From contig NC_030826.1 of the NCBI RefSeq assembly GCF_001704415.2, forward strand, positions 32,235,324 through 32,299,323: 64,000 nucleotides of DNA. The letters are read 5' to 3'. Under the pieces are notes generated by a model. It was given only the letters and a program-made list of their open reading frames with translations. It was not told the DNA's origin and did not search any database. The position numbers and the translations under genes were made by a program. Positions 53,463-63,225 of this stretch are shown piece after piece. The stretch's first letter is position 1; the number at the start of each line of letters is the position of its first letter. This stretch comes from Capra hircus. Its lineage: Eukaryota > Chordata > Mammalia > Artiodactyla > Bovidae.

Positions 53463-53671
53463 TGGCTTCCCAGGTGGCCAATGGTAATGAATCCACCTGC
53501 CAAGCAGGAGATGAGGGTTCAATCCCTGGGTGGGGAAAAACCTTGGAGAAGGAAATGGCAACCTACTCCAATATTCTTGCCCGGGAAATCCCATGGACGG
53601 AGGAGCTTAACAGGCTGTGGTCCATGGAGTTGCAAAGAGTTGTGCATGACTGAGCAACTAAACAACAAAGG
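53463..53671 (+). mobile_element. Bov-tA SINE
   Basis: GGCTTCCCAGGTGGCCAATG to GACTGAGCAACTAAACAACA. B box GGTTCAATCCC, one change. Diverged around GTTGTGCATGACTG. Confidence 0.93.
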
Positions 53672-53989
53672 CATGACACCCTTATCTCACCCGCCTGTCT
53701 GTCTTGTCCTTAGGAACGCCACGATCTCCTAACTCTCTCCTGGGCTGACGTTCCGACCTTGCTGCCCTTTGGCTGATCGTGTCCAAGTTCTCCTGATGAT
53801 TGACAGCTGACTCCTGCTCTCTGCTCTTCTGGATCCCTGTCGTCTCCACAACTGCCCAGGATCCCAGGTCTGAAATAACTTCTCCTGCCATTAGCTCCTG
53901 TCTCCAGGGTTCCACTGGGCTCCTCAGTCACCCTGATGCCCTCAAACTAGTGCATCCCATCAGGTGAGGTGATAAACCTTATGAAACAG
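53672..53989. other. Unassigned stretch
   Basis: C/T-rich; two overlapping antisense frames of 73-77 codons with no domain. May belong to the retroviral remnant, but I see nothing decisive. Confidence 0.3.
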
Positions 53990-54210
53990 CTTGGCCTCTC
54001 ATAGCTCAGACAGTCAAGAACCCGCCTGCCAATGCAGGAGACTCAGGTTCCATCCCTGGGTGGGGAAGAGCCCATGGAGAAGGGAATGGCAACCCACTCC
54101 AGTATGCTTGCTGGAGAAGTCCATGGACAAAGGAGCCTGGCAGGCTATAGTCCATGGGGTCGCAAAGAGTCAGACATGACTGAGCGGCTAACTCTTTCAC
54201 TTTTCCTTTT
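53990..54210 (+). mobile_element. Bov-tA SINE
   Basis: Full-length sense copy, head partly changed (CTTGGCCTCTCATAGCTCAG), A-unit well kept to TGAGCGGCTAACTCTTTCAC. Confidence 0.93.
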
Positions 54211-55540
54211 TTTCCTGAGTAGTCAGCCAGTGTATTTTCTGGGCTTGCAGAGTCACTCTAACAGGACACTTTTCAATTTCTGATTCCCTCCTGTATGATG
54301 GCAGACTGTTTTATTTCACAGAAGCTCTCCTTTGTTCCAAGCTTCCAAGAGTTAGCCAGTCAGTGTCTTAAAATTTGCCCCCCAGTGCAAAGGCTTCCTT
54401 ATTTAGTTTTATATTCTTCCCTTCTTAACCCAACACTCTCGAGATTTACTACCAGGTGTATCTCCCCATTCCTGGAAGGAACTGTGATCCAGATTCTGCA
54501 GCAACTTTGGCATCTCAGCCATTTCCCATTTCCTCAACAAGGTTGTCCTGAGGATGGATCTTTACTGCTGGTCTGGCTGGTGGGACAGTGTGATTCCGTT
54601 TATAATGTGTTTTTTAAATAGGCACACTGAAGTATATTGTTTGAAGGTATTGTCATAGATGACAAAGTAGAACACGGAAATGTGTGCTGTGGGCTCCCTC
54701 TCTGAAATGAGGACAAGAAATGTTCGCTCTGAATGTGTCTTACATCTTCAGCGGCATGTTTGCAGCCCCTAGTCTTTGCAGCAGAGGAGAAAGAAAGAAG
54801 TCTTTGCGGCAGAATTCCTTTCCAGGTTGGAAGCTGGTGCAGCCAGAGGAATTTTCTTATGATTCTGGCCATGAGTACTTTATAGAAAGGTGCTTGTTGA
54901 CATCAAATCTTACTTAAAATCATTTTTCAGAATGGCTATCAATCACTGCCCATTCTCCGTGGTACTGGAATTTCTGATCTTTATGTTTTTAGTTCTCCGA
55001 TATTCATTTTCCTCCCAATATCTGTTATTTGTCTGTGTGGCTCTTAAAAAAAATTAAGCCACATATTGTTTAGACTAATGTCTAGACTGACTTCCTACCA
55101 ATACAGTGTTCAGCATCTTTCCAGTGAGGACCAAGGAAATTGGAGTCAGAAGATGCCCGTCAACTCAGTGCCTGTGGAATTGGTGCCTCATCTGAGTCAG
55201 CTGAATAAAAGATGAGGTTGTTAAGCCAACAACACAAGCCAAAAGCTCTGCTAATAACAACAGAATTAGAAATCTTGACCAATTCATTTTCTGGGAATCT
55301 TTACTTTGTGGGTAAACTTGGAATATTTTCATTGACAGAATAATCTCAACTTACTCTTTTCTATCAAAATAAAAAAGAATGTGGGTTAAAAACTCCATTG
55401 TGAAGTATCATGGTTTGTATCAAAGCCCCAAGGTGATTTTACAGTTCCAATATTTTTATATGGATCAATCAAGTTGCCTAAGTATGTTGGTCTTGCCCCC
55501 AGGTAGCTTGGTCTATACTGACTTGGCCTCTCTCTATACA
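54211..55540. other. Repeat-poor unassigned stretch
   Basis: About 1.3 kb with no young repeat. 55,195-55,290 (AGTCAGCTGAATAAAAGATG, CTCTGCTAATAACAACAGAA) has a conserved-element texture. The antisense frame 54,600-54,872 (90 codons) is of unknown nature. Confidence 0.4.
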
Positions 55541-55585
55541 GTTTTTTTTTGTTTTTTTTTTGTTTTTTTTTTTGTTTTTTTTTTT
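55541..55585. repeat. (GT9-11)4 T-rich tract
   Basis: Four units of G followed by 9, 10, 11 and 11 thymines, then CAG. Poly-T with regularly spaced guanines, possibly a multiplied poly-A tail in antisense. Confidence 0.92.
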
Positions 55586-55803
55586 CAGTCCAGAAGGCAG
55601 GCAAGGTGCTTTAGGAAGAGAAAACACAAGCAGAATAGGAAGCCCAAAATAACCTAATTTAGTTAATATTTAACACTTTGCATTTTCTTGCAGCAGGTTG
55701 GAAAACTTAAAATCCATCAGTGGTCAGAAAAACCAACAATATTTCTTTAATATTTCAGTACCTGAAACCACTTAGCAGTAGAGGAAGGGGGCTGTTATGA
55801 AAT

Positions 55804-56279
55804 ATGTTTAATCATGGAGGATTAAATTTCCCCAAATGGCCAAATTTCCAGTGTCAGGAAAACCAGTCACCCACTTGCTATTCACAGGGACACGAGCCAA
55901 AACCACCAGGCTCGGAATTCAGCTCTGAAGCTTACAGGAGTGATGACCCCTGTTCCCTTTTCTTTCCTGATCTAATTTATCAGTCAGGGAGCATCCAAAC
56001 CCCTCAAGGCTGTTCCCTTATTGTGCCTGAATCTCACCCCTGGGACCGAGATGGCTGCTGATGGACTTTCAGGAGCCGGAGGCAGAGTGCTCCCCCTGCA
56101 GGTGTAGGGTCTTATTCTGCCTCCTGCTCGGAGCTCTCGCAACCGCCTTCTTAACACTTACCCTGCTGCCTCTCAAACTTCCTGACACCAAATTCTGTGC
56201 CCGCATGAACTTGGACCCTTGGGTGGATTTGAATCAGCTAACTCTTGAAGACAGGAATACCAAGATTTACAATCCATAA
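55804..56279 (+). other. Two overlapping small ORFs (uncharacterised)
   Basis: ORF a (55,804-56,061, 85 residues) and ORF b (56,061-56,279, 72 residues) overlap by one base (TGATG). ORF b opens MDFQEPEAECSPC, then has a roughly 20-residue hydrophobic stretch (about residues 17-36) ending LLPLKL, suggesting one membrane segment. No family recognised; no splice or promoter evidence. Chance frames, an unspliced exon of an unknown transcript, or retroviral remnant are all possible. Confidence 0.2.
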
Positions 56280-56624
56280 CACACTACTTTCTGTCTCATC
56301 CTACCTCCCCAACACGTTGTTCATGAGTTTTTTTCTTTTTGTTTTTACCAGCTGTGGTTTAAGAAAATATATGTTTTTGGTCTTTATCTCTGATTCTTGA
56401 CACAGGCCTCCTAAAACCCTTGGGATTTCCTGAGGAATATGAGCATCTTTTCTCATTGATAAAAAGCCACTTTGCACCAGACCTGTGTTTGGGCTAATGA
56501 GGTGAGTCAAGACGTGTTTCTAGATGGCTTTAGGATGGGAGCTGGTGTCCAGAGAAACCAATCACATCATTAAAGGGATAGAACTATCAGCCACACCCAC
56601 CTCTCTGAGGGGAGAGGGCTGGAG

Positions 56625-56680
56625 ATTGAATTCAATCACTGATGGCTGATTAATTAATAATCATGCCTAAGTGGTGACAT
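56625..56680. promoter_or_regulatory. Candidate conserved element (TTAATTAATAATCAT)
   Basis: GATTGAATTCAATCACTGAT (a near palindrome) followed by GGCTGATTAATTAATAATCA. Dense homeodomain-type cores in repeat-free DNA. Confidence 0.22.
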
Positions 56681-56856
56681 CTCCAGAAAAGAACTCAGGA
56701 AGACTAAGGTTCGGGGGAGCTTCCAGGTTGGTGAACACATCAAAGTGCTGTGAAGATGACGTGCGCAGAGAGGACACCACCTCCCTCCCTATAACGCGCC
56801 CTATGCATCTCTTCCTTCGGGCTGTCCTTGAGTTGCATCCTTCATAATGAACTGGT

Positions 56857-57060
56857 GTGTTTGTGTTAGTCTTTCAATCGTGTCCAACTCTTTGCTACCC
56901 CATGGACTATAGCCCACCAGGCTCTTCTGTCAATGGAATTCTCCAGGCAAGATTGCTGGAGTGGGTTGCCATTTCCTTCACCACGGTATCTTCCCCACCC
57001 AGGGATGGAACCTGGGTCTCCGGCATTGCAGGTGAATCTTTACCCTCTAAGTCACCAGTA
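56857..57060 (-). mobile_element. Bov-tA SINE
   Basis: Antisense copy (GTGTTAGTCTTTCAATCGTG to CCTCTAAGTCACCAGTAAAT). The antisense B box changed to GGGATGGAACC. Confidence 0.93.
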
Positions 57061-57109
57061 AATGTAACTAAAGCAGTTTCCGGAATCTATGAGTCATCCT
57101 AGCAAATTG

Positions 57110-57420
57110 CCACAGATGAGGGGCCTTGTAGGAATCCCTGATTTATAGTTGGCTGGACCAAAGTACAGGTAGCCTGGTAATCCCTTCTGTGGCTGGCATC
57201 AGGAGTGGGGGCAGTCTTACGGGACCCTCCTTGGACTTGTGGAGTCTGCACTAACTCCGTGAATTGAATTGAACTATAGGCCACCCAGTTGGTGTTGGAG
57301 GACTGGAGAATCCATGATGAAACAAGGTATTTGAATTGGTTGGGAAAAAAATACCACACACCAGCATCCTTGTCTCTGTATAAGTGTGGGGGCTGGGCGG
57401 CCTCCCCTACTCACTGCCTT
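57110..57420 (+). mobile_element. MER21-like LTR remnant (class III ERV)
   Basis: GCTGGACCAAAGTACAGGTA, GTGGCTGGCATCAGGAGTGG, GAATTGAATTGAACTATAGG and CCACCCAGTTGGTGTTGGAG resemble the LTR group that I know as MER21, associated with ERV-L. Ends and strand assignment uncertain; possibly related to the pol remnant 4 kb upstream. Confidence 0.45.
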
Positions 57421-58021
57421 TGGAGTCTGTGTCCCTGCTCAGTGAGGGGAGGAATAGGGTCATCAACTAATAAAACAAGCCATTTCGGCTATCTAAGGGA
57501 AATCACACTCAAAATTGGTTACTTGACCAAGTCATTGACTTGGAGTATCTACTTTGTGGGAAACCAGTGTAAGTACCAAGTTACTGCCCACATTCCTGGC
57601 TTTGTTTCAGAGAAAAATTATGCCTTGGAACAATGTCTAGCGTGTTCGGGCTGAGGTTAACTGAGGCTTGGTTATGGCTTGTGGGCTCTGTTGCTGCTTT
57701 GATGCTGTGATTCACTCATTGATCTTAGTCCATTCAACTGCTTATATGCCAATGTCAAAGTCACCCAGCATAACCACAAGAAGCTGCTGGCCCTCATCCA
57801 TAAAGCAGACACATGGAAATCAAGTAAGCCTTTCTAGTGATTTTATACAGGAGAGAAAGATACAATGAGATGTAGAAGATTTATTGTGCTGATTCATAAG
57901 TCAGATGGGACCCCATATTCTGCAGAGGAAGGATGTGTTTGGCTAGGAATGCTGAGTTCTGTGGTCTACAAACACCTAACAGTGCCTTGTAGTTCTTCTA
58001 ATTCCCAGGAACTTCCATGTT
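57421..58021. other. Unassigned stretch beyond LTR
   Basis: About 600 bases. Might be ERV internal sequence (57,480-57,830 has broken coding-like frames on the + strand), but no domain can be recognised. Confidence 0.3.
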
Positions 58022-58215
58022 CGTGGACTTGCCTGGTGGCTCAAATGGTAAAGAATCTGCCTGCAATGCAGGACACCTGGGTTCAATCTCTGGGTCAGGA
58101 AGATCCCCTGGAGAAGTGAATGGCTACCTGCTCCAGTATTCTTGCCTGGAGAATTCCACAGACATAGGAGTCTGGGTCTCAAAAGAGTTGAACAAGACTT
58201 AATGACGCAACAAAA
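58022..58215 (+). mobile_element. Bov-tA SINE
   Basis: GGACTTGCCTGGTGGCTCAA to AATGACGCAACAAAAAC. A-unit shortened between GACATAGGAGTCTGG and GTCTCAAAAGAG (about 15 bases lost). Confidence 0.93.
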
Positions 58216-58227
58216 ACATGGGTGGAG

Positions 58228-58290
58228 AATAGGAGAAGGAAGACGAAAGAGAGGGAGACGACGAGGGAGGAGGGGACTGGGGAAAGGAGA
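58228..58290. repeat. Purine-rich tract
   Basis: GAATAGGAGAAGGAAGACGA through GGGAGGAGGGGACTGGGGAA: about 60 bases of almost unbroken A/G. Low complexity. Confidence 0.8.
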
Positions 58291-58551
58291 AGCAAAACCA
58301 GTTAAAAACATGTTTTTAGAGTTTAACATTTTACTGAAAGCCTGGTGTTTATGGAAAAGGGTTGCATTACTGACTTTATCCTTGTTGCATCTTTTTGGCC
58401 TTTCCCTCTGCCCTGACCACTGCCGTCTCTCCAAACTCCTCTTCAACTGGACCTCAGAGACTGTCCATATCCACTGCGATCATGTAATCTCAAAGGAATA
58501 CTGTTAAGTGAACGAAAGTTAAAAAGAAAAAAGAGAAACATGTATATATTA

Positions 58552-58618
58552 TTCTACAGTTCATCTTTTTTTGGGAAAAAAAGTGCATTTGCTTATTTTT
58601 AAAAAATGAACTGTAGAA
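58552..58618. repeat. 13-bp inverted repeat (hairpin)
   Basis: TTCTACAGTTCAT at 58,552-58,564 is the exact reverse complement of ATGAACTGTAGAA at 58,606-58,618. The 41-base loop itself contains CTTTTTTTGGGAAAAAAAG, a second small palindrome. It may be a chance cruciform or the core of a tiny MITE-like element. Confidence 0.85.
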
Positions 58619-58920
58619 AACCATTAAAAAAAACATTTTTTAAAAAACCCTAAAATACATTGAAAATGATGGAGGAGGAAGAGAACAGGCTGGAGAAGGC
58701 CAGATTTATTTGAATATATCTCATGTTTTGGGTGTGACTCTAGAATAAATATTTTAAGTAATTATAGGCAAAACTAAATTAAAAAGCATTCTCTAGATAC
58801 CAAAAGTAAAATAAATAAGCCTCAGTGTGCAAACAATGGCAGAACTGCTCAGTAAGAGACGATTCTGAGTTTGACAAATAGTCACTTTAAAATTTTGTCT
58901 TAGAGAGCCTAAGGACTGAA
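58619..58920. other. Unassigned AT-rich stretch
   Basis: A/T runs 58,625-58,660, then ordinary sequence. No repeat assigned. Confidence 0.3.
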
Positions 58921-59235
58921 GCAAAAGTGGAAGTTGCTCAGTCATGTCCAACTCTTTGTGACTCCACGGGCTGTAGTCCACGGAATTCTCCAGGCCAGAA
59001 TACTGGAGTGAGTAGCCTTTCCCTACTCCAGGGGATCATCCCAACCCAGAGATCAAACCCAGGTCCCCCGCATTGCAGGTGGACTCTTTAGCAGCTAAGC
59101 CACAAGGGAAGCCCAAGAATACTGGAATGGGTAGCTTATCCCTTCTCCAGTGGATCTTCCTGACCCAGGAATCAAACCAGGGTCTCCTGCATTGCAGGTG
59201 GATTCTTCGACAACTGAGCTATCAGGAAAACCCCT
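58921..59235 (-). mobile_element. Bov-tA SINE with partial tandem duplication
   Basis: Complete antisense copy 58,921-59,115 (to AAGCCACAAGGGAAGCCC), followed at once by a second partial copy, AAGAATACTGGAATGGGTAG to TGAGCTATCAGGAAAACCCC (59,116-59,235). The second lacks the outer A-unit. The two B-box regions differ, so the duplication is not recent or was followed by divergence. Confidence 0.93.
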
Positions 59236-59698
59236 TCAAGAACTAAAATAACCAAAAAAAAAAAAGCTTTTTAGGCATAAGTCCATTGATGGTAAAGTTA
59301 GTATTACACTGTGACTACCAGAGTGCAGAATGCATTAAATATATGGTTGTATTGGCATCACTGAGGATTGGTAGTTATCAATATGGTTAAAAGGATATGA
59401 ATATCTAAGATTGACAAGGTTCAGTAAAAACCCTATGGTTTAGAGTTTTAATTGGAAGCATGCTTCTGAAGTCATGATAGAGTTTAACGTAAGGAATAGG
59501 TATGGTCTACCTCTGTCCACTGGAAAGGCCTAGAAACAGTGACCAGCCCATAGCAGTGAGCACCCAGGTTGAGGTCTCAGAGTAGCATTTCCACTAAAAG
59601 ATTCTTAGAGAAATGGCTGATTTCAGGACCAAGGCAGGAAAAATACAAGACAAGTGTAGAATAGTGTCATTCCAAAAAGCAAGAGAATTACCCAAGTC
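59236..59698. other. Unassigned stretch
   Basis: A12 run near 59,255-59,266; otherwise no recognised element. Confidence 0.3.
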
Positions 59699-59711
59699 TA
59701 CTAAGGTTGTA

Positions 59712-59927
59712 GCTTCCTGGTAGCTCAGACAGTAAAGTGTCTGCCTACAACGTGGGAGACCCGGGTTTGATCCCTGGGTTGGGAAGATCCCCTGGAGAAG
59801 GAAATGGCAACCCACTCCAGTATTCTTGTCTGGGAAATCCCATGGACTGAGGAGCCTGGTAGGCTGCAGTCCATGGGGTCGCAAAGAGTTGGACGTGACT
59901 GAGCGACTTCACTTCACTTCACTTCTT
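59712..59927 (+). mobile_element. Bov-tA SINE with 13-bp perfect TSD
   Basis: Full-length sense copy with a (CACTT)n tail (GACTTCACTTCACTTCACTT). Perfect duplication TACTAAGGTTGTA at 59,699-59,711 and 59,928-59,940. B box GGTTTGATCCC. Among the best preserved copies in the window. Confidence 0.97.
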
Positions 59928-60039
59928 TACTAAGGTTGTATCACAAGGACCCAATCTATGGTCTAGGCTCCCAGTCACTAAACAGAAGAGAACTTGAACC
60001 TTCAAAAAGAGTAAGCATAACTGAGTTATCTAAAACACA

Positions 60040-60588
60040 TCAGTTCAGTTCAATTCAGTCATTCAGTCATTTCCAACTTTTGGTGACCCCATGGAGTGCA
60101 GCATGCCAGGCCTCCCTGTCCATCACCAACTCCCAGAGCTTGCTCAAACTCATGTACATTGCATTGGTGATGCCATCCAACCATCTCACCCTCCGTTGTC
60201 CCCTTCTCCTCCCACTTTCAATCGTTCCCAGCATCAGGATCTTTTCAAATGAGTCAGTTCTTCCATCAGGTGGCCGAAGTATTGGAGTTTCAGCTTCAGC
60301 ATCAGTCCTTCCAAAGAATATTCAGGACTGATCTCCTTTAGGATGGACTGGTTGGAGCTCCTTGCAGTCCAAGGGACTCTTAAGAGTCTTCTCCAACACC
60401 ACAGTTCAAAAGCATCAATTCTTCGGTGCTCAGCTTTCTTTATAGTCCAACTCTCACATCCATACATGACTACTGGAAAAATTATAGCTTTGACTAGATG
60501 GACCTTAGTCGGCAAAGCAATGTCTCTGCTTTTTAATATGCTGTCTAGGTTGGTCATAACTTTTCTTCCAAGGAGCAAGCAAGGAGCA
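60040..60588 (-). mobile_element. BovB 3' portion
   Basis: About 550 bases complete to the (TTCAG)n terminus: GGAGTGCAGCATGCCAGGCC, GGTGGCCGAAGTATTGGAGT, GGATGGACTGGTTGGAGCTC, CTCTGCTTTTTAATATGCTG. 5'-truncated at AGGAGCAAGC. The antisense frame of 176 codons across it is BovB RT-tail coding sequence fused to SINE, not a gene. Confidence 0.96.
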
Positions 60589-60605
60589 TCAGATATGTTT
60601 AAATT

Positions 60606-60834
60606 CGGGGCTTCCCAGGTTGTGCTAGTGGTAAAGAACCCACCTGCCAATGCAAGAGACATAAGAGAAGTAAGTTGGATCTCTGGGTTGGGAAGACCCC
60701 CCCCCCAGAGGAGGGCATGGCAACCCATTCCAGTATTCTTGCCTGGAGAATCCCATGGATCCAAGAGCCTGGCTGGCTACAGTCCATGGGGTCACAGATT
60801 TGGCCACAATTGAAGCAACTTAGTACACACACAC
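60606..60834 (+). mobile_element. Bov-tA SINE with 11-bp TSD
   Basis: Full-length sense copy with a C10-type run in GAAGACCCCCCCCCCAGAGG and a CA-rich tail. Perfect duplication ATGTTTAAATT at 60,595-60,605 and 60,835-60,845. It inserted just beyond the 5' end of the BovB copy. Confidence 0.96.
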
Positions 60835-61124
60835 ATGTTTAAATTTGTGAGTTTGTAGCAATGCTCAGATAAGACAAAACAAATAAACAAAAACCAGCTT
60901 ACTGGACACCTTTAGAGGATGCTACAAAACAAACCCATTATTTTTAAAAGTTAAAAAAAGGAAAGAAAAAAATCACATGTATATCCTGTATTTCCTGTAC
61001 AGTCTGTAGTACCCAAAAGTTACAAAGGGTCTTCCTAAACAACAGAAGTATTGCAGCTGATAAGTGGGAAATAAATAACAAATTTAAGTCACTGTCCTTT
61101 CCCAGGGATTTAATGAATCTAGAG

Positions 61125-61339
61125 CAGGGGTCAACAAATATTTTCTGTGACGAACTATAAAGTAAATCTTTCAGGCCTGTGGGACACAGGGTCTCTGCCA
61201 CAACTATTCAACTCTGCTGTTCTGGTGCAAAAGCAGCCAAAGATGATACATAAACCAACACCCACTGGTATCCCAATAAAACTTCACTTGCAAACACAGG
61301 CAATGGACCAGATGTGCCTCTTGGGTTTGCCAATGCTTG
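61125..61339. mobile_element. hAT-Charlie-type DNA-transposon relic
   Basis: Begins CAGGGGTCAACAAATATTTT and ends TTTGCCAATGCTTG, degenerate terminal inverted repeats. Inner GGGTCTCTGCCACAACTATT and CCAATAAAACTTCACTTGCA are typical. Flanking ATCTAGAG / ATCTACAC at 61,117-61,124 and 61,340-61,347 fits the 8-bp hAT target duplication. Confidence 0.82.
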
Positions 61340-61540
61340 ATCTACACAATGATTATCATGGCTGCTAACATCACCACAAAAGGAATAAGACACCACCTAC
61401 CTCTAGCCAAAAGTATACTCCACCTCCTACAAGGAAGACTTGGGGGAACCTCACCAGGCTCTAGACCTAAAGACAAAGCTTCAGGGAATTTGAGTCATCC
61501 TCCAATATCGCAAGATGCTGTCAGAAAAATAGGATAAGTA

Positions 61541-61751
61541 GGGCTTCCCTGGTGGCTCAGACAGTGAAGAATCTGCCTGCAATGCAGGAAACCTGGGTTT
61601 GATCCCTGGGTCAGGAAGATCCCCTGTAGAAGGGAATGGCAACCCACTCCAGTATTCTTATCTGGAGAATCGCATGGACAGAGAGCCTGCTGGGCTATAG
61701 TTCACGGAGTCACAAAGATTCAGACACGACTGAGTAACTAACATTTTCACT
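61541..61751 (+). mobile_element. Bov-tA SINE
   Basis: Full-length sense copy (GGGCTTCCCTGGTGGCTCAG to CTAACATTTTCACTTTC), well preserved in the head. B box GGTTTGATCCC. Confidence 0.95.
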
Positions 61752-62730
61752 TTCTTGAAGTTCTTAGGAAAAAAGACCTAGTATCCTCAACACAGAACTA
61801 CAAGGGGGAAGAAAGATACAGGAGGATAATTGATAGGTTAAGAGATTTAAGGGACATAACAGCCAATTAAAATATAAGTAAAAAGAACTGTCCTCAAAAT
61901 TCCAAAGTCTTGCCTAACTCATGTAGAACAATTTATCTTACTTTACCACTGATCCTCAATTCCCAAGCCCATCAAGCCTCTCCTATAAGATCCAGTCTTC
62001 TGTAGAAGGCAATTGGAAGCAATGTTTTATCCAGTTTCTCCAGGACACAGCAAAGAGATAATCCCAAATAGAGAAGGGTTAACCTTGATCCAGTTTTTTT
62101 TCAGTAACACTCCACTGTTTGTTTTATTTAACATGCAATTCTCTATTAAGAAGTACCAAAAATAGCTTTACAGTTAGAGACAATATGCGTATTTTAACAA
62201 TCTCTCACTGAACTAATGAGAACCCTGGAAATCATCGAGAGGCTTTATTTCGTGTACAGCATTTGGCAAATTGGTTACTTAACTATTACTTTCTCTTCGG
62301 CTTTATTTTCTCATGAAATAATCATTGCTACGTAGACTGCCCGATCATTTTCATGTAGGATACACAATTCATAGGGCTATTAACTCCTTGGGAAAATGGC
62401 TGCTAATATACACATTTTTTTCTTGTTTAGATTTATTTGCCACCAGAGAACCATAAAGTATCCCAATTAATTATGAATCTTAGTCCATGCTACACAGGAA
62501 TCTCCACAGTTCTCTTCAAGCTTGAAAGATGTTTTAGCCCTTTGGAGGCTAGAACTAAATTACTGTGTCAGTAATGAAAATAAGTTTGCTAATTAGTTCA
62601 CTTAATCCTAGCTGACTTACCTCTCTCCCTGGCAGCAAACACCTGAGGGCTGTAAGACATCTGTTTCTTGGAGCTCATCACCTATGGCCACTTTAGCCAT
62701 CTTTTTCCTCGGGGAACAATTAGTCAGTTT
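61752..62730. other. Repeat-poor 1-kb block
   Basis: No mobile element recognised. 62,160-62,480 has several AT-rich conserved-looking motifs, including the element listed below. No ORF of interest. Confidence 0.45.
62160..62480. promoter_or_regulatory. Candidate conserved element
   Basis: ACAATATGCGTATTTTAACA, TGAAATAATCATTGCTACGT and TATCCCAATTAATTATGAAT are spaced along 320 repeat-free bases. Last motif includes an AATTAATTA palindrome. Regulatory role inferred from motif density only. Confidence 0.22.
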
Positions 62731-62850
62731 CTTCCCTGTCTTGGCAATTGTAAACATTGCTGCGATTAACACTGGGGTACGTGTATCTTTTCATATTGTG
62801 GTTTCCTCCAGATATATGCCCAGAAGTGGGATTGCTGGGTCACATGGTGC
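62731..62850 (-). mobile_element. L1 3' region, ruminant-type, antisense
   Basis: CTTGGCAATTGTAAACATTG, AACACTGGGGTACGTGTATC and CCCAGAAGTGGGATTGCTGG follow antisense L1 ORF2 3' sequence. Confidence 0.85.
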
Positions 62851-62938
62851 ATGCCAGGTCGCTTCAGTCGTGTCTGACTCTTTGGACCCCATGGATTGTA
62901 GCCATGGGATTTGTCAATGGAATTCTCCAGGCATACTC
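62851..62938 (-). mobile_element. Bov-tA fragment
   Basis: CAGGTCGCTTCAGTCGTGTC to CAATGGAATTCTCCAGGCAT: antisense A-unit, with internal loss around ATTGTAGCCATGGG. Separates two L1 pieces. Confidence 0.85.
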
Positions 62939-62989
62939 CATGAATGCTGAAGCGCTATACAGCAGGTTCCCATTATCTATTTTATATAT

Positions 62990-63197
62990 GTCTTTTAGTC
63001 ACTCAGTCGTGTCTGACTCTTTGTGATCCTATGGACTGTAGCCCGCCAGGTTCCTCTGTCCATGGAATTCTCCAGGCAAGTATAGTGGGGCGGGTAGCCA
63101 TTCCCTTCTCTGTGGGATCTTCCCAATCCAGGGATCAAACCCAGGTCTCCGACATTGCAGGCAGATTCTTTGTCTTCTAAGCCACTGGGGAAGCCCC
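62990..63197 (-). mobile_element. Bov-tA SINE with 11-bp perfect TSD, in L1
   Basis: Full-length antisense copy (TTAGTCACTCAGTCGTGTCT to CTAAGCCACTGGGGAAGCCC). Perfect duplication ATTTTATATAT at 62,979-62,989 and 63,198-63,208. Confidence 0.97.
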
Positions 63198-63225
63198 ATT
63201 TTATATATAGTAGTGTGTATATGTC

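Larger units (their letters stand above)
55586..56856. other. Repeat-poor stretch with paired small ORFs
   Basis: About 1.27 kb lacking recognised repeats. Holds the two ATG-initiated frames at 55,804-56,279 and a TAATTAAT motif island near 56,650. Confidence 0.4.

Noticed and set aside
57289..57654. 121-codon open frame
   Set aside because: It begins at TTG inside the MER21-like LTR remnant and runs out of it; no recognised protein domain and no ATG context.
60234..60764. 176-codon antisense frame with reverse-transcriptase-like segment
   Set aside because: It is BovB 3' coding remnant fused by chance to Bov-tA sequence; the LINE is 5'-truncated and not a host gene.
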